Shown here: piece after piece, positions 1-5,890 of the stretch | Position numbering within the stretch: the first letter of the stretch is position 1 | Layout: each line of letters starts with the position of its first letter | NCBI GenBank assembly: GCA_050740975.1 | Contig: JBOIEE010000265.1 | Location: 1 to 15,243 of the forward strand | Reading direction: 5' to 3' | From: JBOHHR01 sp050740975 | GTDB taxonomy: Bacteria > Pseudomonadota > Gammaproteobacteria > JBOHHR01 | DNA: 15,243 bases | Program-made: the position numbers and the translations under genes | The notes under the pieces: generated by a model | The model's database searches: none | Seen by the model: the letters and a program-made list of their open reading frames with translations, nothing else | Told to the model about the DNA's origin: nothing

Positions 1-249
1 TGCTCAACGCCTTTCGGCATCAAAGATAAAATCGCATCCTTCCTCCAGTCTTAGCCCGGCCCCTTTTAAAGTGCTCAACGCCTTTCGGCATCAAAGATAA
101 AATCGCAGCCAGCTCTTCCAAAGCCTCGTCTATTGAAATCTGTGCTCAACGCCTTTCGGCATCAAAGATAAAATCGCCTGCTCATTCTCTGGACTCCCTG
201 GGGTCTCGTCGCCGTGCTCAACGCCTTTCGGCATCAAAGATAAAATCGC
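1..249 (-). CRISPR. CRISPR array, leader-proximal end (4 repeats, 3 spacers visible)
   Basis: Four identical repeats lie at 1-35 (first base cut off by the window edge), 71-106, 142-177 and 214-249. The full unit is 36 bp; on the plus strand it begins GTGCTCAACGCCTTTCGGC and ends GATAAAATCGC. Spacers are 36-70 (35 bp), 107-141 (35 bp) and 178-213 (36 bp). I assign transcription to the minus strand for two reasons: the cas operon and leader lie on the right, and in that direction the RNA repeat folds into a 5-bp AUGCC/GGCGU stem with a GAAA loop. Cleavage at the 3' base of that stem would leave UUGAGCAC, the usual 8-nt Cas6 tag. The spacer next to the leader (178-213) would be the newest. The array continues beyond the left edge, so its length is unknown. 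Confidence 0.97.
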
Positions 250-520
250 GGCTTGCATTTAACAGACTGTTTTTGCAGTGAGCTTTGAGTATAGATTCGG
301 GCATGGACAGAAAATACACGTGCGTTTTTTAGAACACTTCATCAATGAAGCAGGTTGCCGCGCTAACCTGAGATTGCAGCGCTTCTTTTCGCTCGTCACG
401 CACCTCTTGTGGTTAACGACACCGCTTTTCTGAATGCTATTCTAACGATAACGACGATCGCTAATCCACTTGCTCACAACATCTGGCCGTGCATGAATCG
501 CGAGCGGTTAACCGGGAGGG
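250..520 (-). promoter_or_regulatory. CRISPR leader / intergenic region between cas2 and the array
   Basis: This 271-bp stretch has no convincing gene; short ORFs here are not conserved-looking. By position it is the leader that drives the array and marks the integration end for new spacers. Visible structure includes an inverted repeat CTTCAT-CA-ATGAAG at 337-350, a T-run at 325-330, and the perfect palindrome CGGTTAACCG at 505-514, seven bases after the cas2 stop. That last hairpin has no following U-run, so I do not call it a terminator. The leader role is inferred from position; no family-specific motif was recognised. Confidence 0.75.
288..293 (-). promoter_or_regulatory. candidate -10 box of the CRISPR leader promoter
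   Basis: On the minus strand this reads TATACT, five of six matches to the sigma-70 -10 consensus. Transcription would start near 280, about 30 bases before the first repeat. No good -35 box is seen at 16-18 bp spacing, so this is only a candidate. Confidence 0.3.
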
Positions 521-814
521 TTATAGTATCGCAAAACTCCTCTGTTCTTCGGTCCAGGCAACTCGCGTATTGCGTGCGATCAATCGTGATGTGCAACTGG
601 GACAGAGCCCGGCGATCATCAGACTATCCTCCGGCGCCATTTCCTTTTCCAATTCCCAGTGCATGCGCCCGAACTGCCGTCTGGTCAAACGGCAACGAAA
701 GATGGAGTATTGCAAGCTCTCCCCGTAGCCCTTAAGTAACTCGAAACAACGGCGCCAACGTTTCGGATCGCGGATGTCGTAACAAACGAGATACCAGAAT
801 CTCTCTTCGGCCAT
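521..814 (-). CDS. cas2: CRISPR-associated endoribonuclease/adaptation protein Cas2
   Basis: A 97-residue protein of normal Cas2 length. It opens with the Cas2 beta-strand FWYLVCYDIRDPKR, with the conserved Asp at residue 13, and contains the second signature LQYSIFRCRLTRRQ. Cas2 dimers form the core of the Cas1-Cas2 integrase that inserts new spacers at the leader end of the array; the nuclease activity is dispensable in systems that have been studied. The ATG lies 3 bases after the stop of cas4-cas1, with a GAGG ribosome site 6 bases upstream inside the end of that gene, so the two are translationally linked. This is the last cas gene before the leader. The family call is firm. Confidence 0.95.
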   Translation of the reverse strand: MAEERFWYLVCYDIRDPKRWRRCFELLKGYGESLQYSIFRCRLTRRQFGRMHWELEKEMAPEDSLMIAGLCPSCTSRLIARNTRVAWTEEQRSFAIL

Positions 815-817
815 CGA

Positions 818-2467
818 TCACCTCAAGCGCATGCGGGCGAACAATCCCGGCTCACCCGTCCATTCCTTTTCGAGAAGGCGAGCCTCCAGTTCGATGAGAC
901 GCGCGTATGAAAGCGAATAACCGGTGATCGGATGTTTCCATTGGTCTTCCTTACGCCGCTCGTAGATCTCGACCGCTTTCTTTCGTCCCTGGTCGCTGAG
1001 CCAAACTTGTTTACCAGCACAGGTGAAGTCCACATCCGCATCCCATTGCAGGCGATTGACCGAGGCTACCAGCGGCATATCCCAAAGCGGGACACGGAAT
1101 AGCTCCATTAGATCCAGAGCAAGCGGATGTGCGGCGCTGCGGGGGCGATGCAGAAACCCGAATGCCGGTTCGAGCCCGACCGCCAAAGTGCCTTGGAGCA
1201 CGTCGCGGTAGAGCAAGGCGTAGCCGAAACTGAGCAATGCGTTAAGTCGATCTTGGGGCGGACGACGGTTGCGTCCCTGAAAGCAAAACCGCTCGTCCAG
1301 GTCACCGCGAAGGAGCGCCGGCAAAGCCGCAAAATAGTGACGCCCGGCGTCGCCTTCATGTCCGCGCAGAGCGTCGATGCCTTCCGCATGGCTCGCGAGT
1401 CGCAAGGCATTGCGCACTCCCTGTATGGCTACCTCAACACCCGAAGACGCGCGTTCCTTCCCCCCACGGGTTGCCCGCAACAAGAATCCCAACTGGCTTG
1501 ATGTCCGTGCGATTACCAACCGGCGTGCCAGGCGAAATGCGAGGCCAGGATCCCTGAGGGCCTCGAACTGGCGGATGCGACGCTGGACGGGTCCTGCACC
1601 GGCGGCAAGTCCGCCGACATAGCGTCCGCCGTTGGTGACCCAATGGATGCCTATTTCCTGGGAAGCACAGAAATGGAGTGCTTGTGTGCTGACCTGTGCG
1701 TACCCGTGCACCACGATTTCACCGACTTCGCGGACCGGGAACGTTTGCTTATGACCCTCTGTGTCCGTCACGGTAAGCGTTTGCCCACCCCGGCCGATGC
1801 GTGCTCCTTGGGCGATCACATGGATGGTCTGGCGCTCCCGGTCCTGGGGAAACAAGCGCAGGGGTTCCCAGGTCTCGTCCTTAGCCAATCGCTCTTCTTC
1901 CGGGAGGCATACCGGGGCAAGCGAGCAGCGCAGACACAACCGGTCATTTTCGGTCACAGGCGGCCGCTCGATCGATTGGCGCAACTCCCGCGCCCGCGCT
2001 AGCGCTTTATGAACCTCCGCCCGTGCAGTTTCGTCAACCGGCACGCGAACAGTAACATTGCTAGCGTGGTAGCGAATGCGGGCCTCCTCGATCGGCAGTC
2101 CCGTATGCTCCTCCAGAAGAAGCGTATAGGCACATGCCTGTATGCGATCGCTCGCCCAGGCTTCAGGCCCATCCGTGCCTTTGGCGGGGCGTCCCCGCTT
2201 GTGCTCGTAGGGGATCAATCGTCCATCGCGGCGGCGCAAGCAATCCACCTTGCCGCGCAGGCCGAGGGACTCACTTTCGAGCACAAGGCTGACGATCTCG
2301 CCCTCATCGGCCGCGACCTCTTCATGCAACCGCCGGCCGGCGTAGACGGCCGCATCTGCGATGCGGATTTCCTCGACTTCTTCGAGATAGAAGAGCCGCT
2401 CACAATAGGCGAGCGCGTGCAGCGCCATGACGCGGATAAGGGGATCTGAAAGAGTTTCCGTTGACAT
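818..2467 (-). CDS. cas4-cas1: Cas4-Cas1 fusion, spacer capture and integration
   Basis: A 549-residue fusion from ATG 2467. A TTG at 2515 would add 16 residues, but homology normally begins at the PLIRVMALHALAYC stretch, so I prefer the ATG; neither start has a strong ribosome site. Residues 1-190 are a Cas4 RecB-like nuclease: Cys22 in ALAYCERLFYLE, Asp75, the E88-x-K90 motif in IPYEHKRG, and Cys178/181/187 (CLRCSLAPVC), four cysteines able to hold an Fe-S cluster. Residues from about 200 onward are Cas1, with the expected metal ligands Glu371 (GHEGDAGRHYF), His440 (GFLHRPRS) and Asp452 (LALDLMELF). Cas4 trims and selects PAM-bearing fragments; Cas1 with Cas2 integrates them. All catalytic positions appear intact. 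Such fusions are known in the MYXAN and I-G systems. The gene lies between cas5 and cas2. Confidence 0.96.
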   Translation of the reverse strand: MSTETLSDPLIRVMALHALAYCERLFYLEEVEEIRIADAAVYAGRRLHEEVAADEGEIVSLVLESESLGLRGKVDCLRRRDGRLIPYEHKRGRPAKGTDGPEAWASDRIQACAYTLLLEEHTGLPIEEARIRYHASNVTVRVPVDETARAEVHKALARARELRQSIERPPVTENDRLCLRCSLAPVCLPEEERLAKDETWEPLRLFPQDRERQTIHVIAQGARIGRGGQTLTVTDTEGHKQTFPVREVGEIVVHGYAQVSTQALHFCASQEIGIHWVTNGGRYVGGLAAGAGPVQRRIRQFEALRDPGLAFRLARRLVIARTSSQLGFLLRATRGGKERASSGVEVAIQGVRNALRLASHAEGIDALRGHEGDAGRHYFAALPALLRGDLDERFCFQGRNRRPPQDRLNALLSFGYALLYRDVLQGTLAVGLEPAFGFLHRPRSAAHPLALDLMELFRVPLWDMPLVASVNRLQWDADVDFTCAGKQVWLSDQGRKKAVEIYERRKEDQWKHPITGYSLSYARLIELEARLLEKEWTGEPGLFARMRLR

Positions 2468-2530
2468 CGTTTGTATGCTTCCCGTCCCGGCGAAAGAGGG
2501 AGCGATCCATTGCAAGAGATGAATACTATT

Positions 2531-3229
2531 TCACGACATTTGGTTCGGTACGGTCACCCAAGCGTCGTGCGGAATATTTAGGCTCCGTTCTGAAATAGGA
2601 GCAAAAAGTACGCTTGTCGTTTCCGACATGTGTTGGCGGTCGATTCTGATGGTGAGACGGGTGGTTCTAGGTCGGGGGCCGTGGATATCACGCTGTGAAA
2701 CCACCTCATACCAATAAGCTGGCTGCATTTCAGTTTCTTCCCGCAACACGTCGATCATTAAGTTGTTGTCGCCCAAGAAGGGAATTCCGTAGCGAGTCGT
2801 GTTGTACTTTCCGCACAGGCCGTCCCGCACTCTAAGTTCTAGTTCCGGGTTCTCGTCAAGGCCGATGTAAGCGCGTACGTTACTCAAATACTCTCTCCTT
2901 ACCGTAGTGATGTTATATTTGTTACCTTTCGCAAAAGGAGCATACTGTGCGCCTGCCTCTTTCCCAACGGGATAGTTGTGTGCTTGTTGATACAGGCTCT
3001 GGGCCTGCGGAAAACAAAGTGCACCGAGTGCAACCTTGACCCGAGGAAGACCGGACTTCATCAGCGTCATCGCTAACTTGCCGTCATCGTATCTCGACTC
3101 AATGCCGGAAACATTAAGAACTAGGCCGTATGCCGCCGAGGGTGTAATGAAAGCGGCCGTGGGCCGAAAGGAACCTGCGGTGAAATTGCGAAACGCTGCA
3201 AATGGAGCTTGCACATATAAGCAAATCAT
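2531..3229 (-). CDS. cas5: Cas5, DevS/Cmx5-type Cascade subunit
   Basis: A 232-residue protein with the Cas5 N-terminal RAMP signature: APFAAFRNFTAGSFRPTA followed by ITPSAAYGLVLNVSGIE. This is the DevS-like form found in MYXAN-type loci. Cas5 caps the 5' handle of the crRNA and joins Cas8 to the Cas7 backbone. The start codon overlaps the cas7 stop as ATGA (3226-3229), indicating translational coupling. Length is normal for Cas5, and no separate nuclease motif is needed because the locus has its own Cas6. A gap of about 60 bp separates it from the preferred cas4-cas1 start. Confidence 0.92.
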   Translation of the reverse strand: MICLYVQAPFAAFRNFTAGSFRPTAAFITPSAAYGLVLNVSGIESRYDDGKLAMTLMKSGLPRVKVALGALCFPQAQSLYQQAHNYPVGKEAGAQYAPFAKGNKYNITTVRREYLSNVRAYIGLDENPELELRVRDGLCGKYNTTRYGIPFLGDNNLMIDVLREETEMQPAYWYEVVSQRDIHGPRPRTTRLTIRIDRQHMSETTSVLFAPISERSLNIPHDAWVTVPNQMS

Positions 3230-4182
3230 GGGGTGCTTCTATTCCGAAGGATTTTGTCGCCCACGGTAGTGATTAGGAGCTGCGAGCTACGATCTAGCGT
3301 GACATTCTTTTGTTCCAGGCTTTGCTTGTCTTTATCTCCCATGCTTTTGACAAGCCCACCGCCGATGAAAAACTCGTTGCCTGGGTAGTCTCCCTTCTTA
3401 ATTCCCTCGATGACTTCTGGGAAACCTCCGTCTTTCGAGAAGCCATAGGTGTTATAACCTGCGACCAGGGATTCACTGAGCCGCAGGATGATACTAGCAG
3501 GAGCCATCTCGTAGTAACTGCGGGCATGATTCCCTGCGACACAATTCAGCTCGCCGATGGCTTTTAGCAGGAATCCTAGTCCGTTAACTTCTTCCTCTCC
3601 CGAGTCGGTTTTTCTTTTGAACGTCTTGCTTTGACATTCGTTTAAGTTCAGGGCAAACGGATATTGAAATGCAGTTTGAGCGGTTTCGCGGTGTAGTAAA
3701 GCTGAGTCGCCAGCATTTTGCCACGGGCTGTCAATGTTCTTCGGCGATTGCGTGAATAGGGAGTCGTGTCGATAAGGTTCCAGACCTCTCGCCAAATTCA
3801 TCCGTAAGACGGAATCGCGCTTAAAATGGAAGGGATGTGGTCTCTTCTCCTTGCCTACTTCATTAAGAATGGTCTTGCGTTTGTTGCCGTCTGCCGCAAC
3901 CAAATAGCCAAAGAAGAAGTCGTCTATATATTCTTCTGGGTAAGGGTATTTAGTAAACTTCACGGCTAACTGCTCTTCATCATGCAATCGAGAGCGATTG
4001 CAGGGCAGACCGTATCCGGCCAGCATTTCTCGGAGCGCGTTGCGCATGGCCTCTGGAGAAATAACCGGATATTCAAATCGACCATCTGTAATCTTCTGAA
4101 TAACGGCTCGGTTCTGCTCGCTTTCGCCGCGATAATTCGCCGCGGGAGCGGGATAAGTAAGTACGGTCCCAAACAGGTTCAT
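3226..4182 (-). CDS. cas7: Cas7, DevR-type Cascade backbone
   Basis: A 318-residue Cas7 of the Cst2/DevR family. The most telling stretch is GNHARSYYEMAPASI followed by LVAGYNTYGFS, typical of DevR proteins; the N-terminal NLFGTVLTYPAPAANYRGE and the RNA-binding region VISPEAMRNALREML also fit. Several copies line the crRNA guide to form the backbone of the effector complex. The start is fixed by a perfect AGGAGG six bases before ATG 4182. The gene follows cas8 by 29 bp and overlaps cas5 by four bases. In Myxococcus xanthus the homologous devTRS genes also affect fruiting-body development; nothing here suggests that role. Confidence 0.93.
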   Translation of the reverse strand: MNLFGTVLTYPAPAANYRGESEQNRAVIQKITDGRFEYPVISPEAMRNALREMLAGYGLPCNRSRLHDEEQLAVKFTKYPYPEEYIDDFFFGYLVAADGNKRKTILNEVGKEKRPHPFHFKRDSVLRMNLARGLEPYRHDSLFTQSPKNIDSPWQNAGDSALLHRETAQTAFQYPFALNLNECQSKTFKRKTDSGEEEVNGLGFLLKAIGELNCVAGNHARSYYEMAPASIILRLSESLVAGYNTYGFSKDGGFPEVIEGIKKGDYPGNEFFIGGGLVKSMGDKDKQSLEQKNVTLDRSSQLLITTVGDKILRNRSTP

Positions 4183-4211
4183 AAGAAGCCTCCTAATCTG
4201 TCTAAAAAATC

Positions 4212-4592
4212 CTAACTATGGGCGGCTATAGCCAGCATCGACAACGCTTTGATCCGTTCCCACCCACCATCCTCTAAGAGCGCTTGTGAAACGAACACAT
4301 AATCGTCTTGCGGGAGAAACTGCGGTACGGAACATATTGCGCCAGTGAAGTATTCAATAAAGTCTTGGTCCCGCCGGGATCGTATCGCCAGGAAGGCATC
4401 GGCACATGTCTTTTGTCTCGCTTCTACGTACTGTGGCGGGATTGCTAGCTTGCCATCTGCCGTCTTCTTGTCTTTGAAATCCGACCATTTAATCCCGGAC
4501 TTCGCTTCCGTCTTATGCCTGACATAGGCGCCGATCATGTCGTAGATGCGTTTCTCTAGTGACTGAGGTTTGGGGTCAGGGGTCTCCGCCAT
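4212..4592 (-). CDS. cas11: candidate Cas11 small subunit translated from inside cas8
   Basis: This is an in-frame internal start within the cas8 C-terminal ORF, sharing its stop codon. ATG 4592 is preceded by a perfect AGGAGG (4601-4606) with an 8-base gap, a better ribosome site than any other in this operon except that of cas7. The product would be 126 residues, beginning MAETPDPKPQSLEKRIYD and ending LSMLAIAAHS, mostly helix-forming. In types I-B, I-C and I-D a small subunit Cas11 of similar size is known to be made from an internal start near the 3' end of cas8; it lines the target-strand side of the complex. I infer the same here. The locus has no separate small-subunit gene, which fits. 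Confidence 0.6.
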   Translation of the reverse strand: MAETPDPKPQSLEKRIYDMIGAYVRHKTEAKSGIKWSDFKDKKTADGKLAIPPQYVEARQKTCADAFLAIRSRRDQDFIEYFTGAICSVPQFLPQDDYVFVSQALLEDGGWERIKALSMLAIAAHS

Positions 4593-5216
4593 GGCATGTG
4601 CCTCCTGTTGATTTGCAAACTCGTCCGCAAGAATCTCGAACTTTTTGCGAACGTCAAAAGAAAATAGGGGAAAGGTATTGGGCGTGCTTTCCGATCGCAC
4701 GAAAAACTCCCAAGGGTATAGCGCAAACAGATTCATAAATCCCTCATACCAGTCCTCTTCTCGTAACAGATTAATGATGAGCTGGGATTTAAAGAAAGGG
4801 TTCCGGCAAGACCCGCGAATACCGTCGTAATCATTCACCAGGCCGGCACGCGGAATGACTTTATCCGCCGCCAGCATCTTGATGTTGTTGCCCTGTTTAT
4901 CAAGATGGAACAGTTCGATGGCACTGACGCTGTATTTCAGGTCTCCGCCTTCGGCTTTCTGCTTTGCGATCAGCGCAAGATGCCTGAGGAACTCTAGTCC
5001 ACCCTCGGCAGGTAGATCGACAATGGCCGCTTTCGGCCGATAGCCCCGTATCTGCGGGTCGAGTGCGGCAAGCGAGCGGGGGAATACAAGGCGAAACTCC
5101 TCTAGGTCGCTCACCTCGGGAATGGAGACAACATATCCCTTGAAGTCTCGCTTGCCGTCGCGGTCGATCGCTTGAGGCACGAAGACGAGAGCGGTGAGCG
5201 GCCAAAAATGGAGCAA
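4212..5216 (-). CDS. cas8: Cas8 (Cmx8/Csx13-type), C-terminal part
   Basis: A 334-codon ORF opening with LHFWPLTALVFVPQAIDRDG, which I recognise as the start of the C-terminal domain of the MYXAN-type Cas8a1/Csx13 large subunit. Cas8 recognises the PAM and anchors the complex to the target. The first possible start is TTG 5216, with no ribosome site before it. The frame is open without a stop for a further 168 bases upstream (to 5388), overlapping the N-terminal ORF, and reads RVDQNILLHFWP across the junction. This suggests the two parts were, or are, made as one chain. To join them the ribosome must shift -1, or one base has been lost. Family members are known both as fused and as tandem proteins, as I recall. 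The last 126 codons may also be translated separately. Confidence 0.82.
   Translation of the reverse strand: MLHFWPLTALVFVPQAIDRDGKRDFKGYVVSIPEVSDLEEFRLVFPRSLAALDPQIRGYRPKAAIVDLPAEGGLEFLRHLALIAKQKAEGGDLKYSVSAIELFHLDKQGNNIKMLAADKVIPRAGLVNDYDGIRGSCRNPFFKSQLIINLLREEDWYEGFMNLFALYPWEFFVRSESTPNTFPLFSFDVRKKFEILADEFANQQEAHAMAETPDPKPQSLEKRIYDMIGAYVRHKTEAKSGIKWSDFKDKKTADGKLAIPPQYVEARQKTCADAFLAIRSRRDQDFIEYFTGAICSVPQFLPQDDYVFVSQALLEDGGWERIKALSMLAIAAHS
4601..4606 (-). promoter_or_regulatory. internal Shine-Dalgarno AGGAGG within cas8
   Basis: The coding strand reads CAACAGGAGGCACATGCC ahead of the in-frame ATG at 4592. The core AGGAGG is eight bases from that ATG. An out-of-frame ATG at 4597 is only three bases from the core, too close for efficient use. 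This site decides the internal start of the candidate Cas11. Confidence 0.65.
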
Positions 5217-5227
5217 AATATTTTGGT

Positions 5228-5890
5228 CTACACGCCGTTGAACGGCACCCGTTCGGCGTTCAGCGCTTGCGCCCCCACGAACAAGGAACTTGGAATCTCG
5301 CCAACCACAAGCGTTCCTGTCTTGTTGTTTTTGGTAAATCCAACCAGTTCGTTCCAGGCATCTGATCCTTCCCGACTCCGTTTTTTATCTGCACGCTCTT
5401 TGTACACTAACCGCGTTTTGTCACGTCCGCGCAAAGTGGTCCAAAGCATATCCCTCCAGAGCTTTAGCCATCCGTTCTCATCTCCCGGATAGTGATGCTC
5501 GAGAAAGGATGCTTTGGGTACGACCGCATCGTATATAAATATCTTTGTTTTTTTCACCTTTTCCGTCTTGGGGTCGAGCTGTTCAACGGTCTGTTCCCGC
5601 TTGGGTGTTATTTCTGTCCCCTTCTTTTTCCGCTTTGCTTTCGATTCGATTTCTCGCCATTCCGCGTCATAGAGGTCGTCAAAAACCGCTTGTATGGTTT
5701 CCTGAGTAAACGTCATAGTGACGCTTGTGGGAGTCAGGCCGTTCATAAGCGGCAGAGGGCTGATTTCGCGTTCACGCAGGGAGTCGATCAACAGCAACAA
5801 TCCGGCGAGTCCCGCTTTATGCTGAGCAGTAGGTAACTCAAAAAGATCGAAGGTGAGAGAAATCTCACCATCTGATGATAGTGTCGGCAT
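5228..5890 (-). CDS. cas8: Cas8 (Cmx8/Csx13-type), N-terminal part
   Basis: A 220-residue ORF with the N-terminal signature LTFDLFELPTAQHKAGLAGLL of MYXAN-type Cas8a1/Csx13. I chose ATG 5890 because GGGAG sits nine bases upstream; the ATG at 5899 directly abuts that site. Either start lies inside the end of cas3 (overlap 26 or 35 bases). Residues about 80-115 form a very lysine-rich, probably flexible linker (KAKRKKKGTE onward). The ORF ends ALNAERVPFNGV and TAG at 5228-5230, 11 bases before the TTG of the next ORF. The two ORFs together total roughly 560 residues, which would suit a single full-length Cas8. Identification rests on the signature and position between cas3 and cas7. Confidence 0.8.
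   Translation of the reverse strand: MPTLSSDGEISLTFDLFELPTAQHKAGLAGLLLLIDSLREREISPLPLMNGLTPTSVTMTFTQETIQAVFDDLYDAEWREIESKAKRKKKGTEITPKREQTVEQLDPKTEKVKKTKIFIYDAVVPKASFLEHHYPGDENGWLKLWRDMLWTTLRGRDKTRLVYKERADKKRSREGSDAWNELVGFTKNNKTGTLVVGEIPSSLFVGAQALNAERVPFNGV

Noticed and set aside
505..514. Rho-independent terminator after cas2
   Set aside because: The palindrome CGGTTAACCG is short with no loop and is not followed by a U-run on the minus strand.
250..520. IHF site in the leader
   Set aside because: No stretch matched the WATCAANNNNTTR consensus adequately.
818..2530. Long plus-strand ORFs opposite cas4-cas1 (such as 2009-2449 and 1643-2002)
   Set aside because: Their sequences show no family features, and they lie antisense to a gene with intact Cas4 and Cas1 motifs; they are by-products of codon bias.
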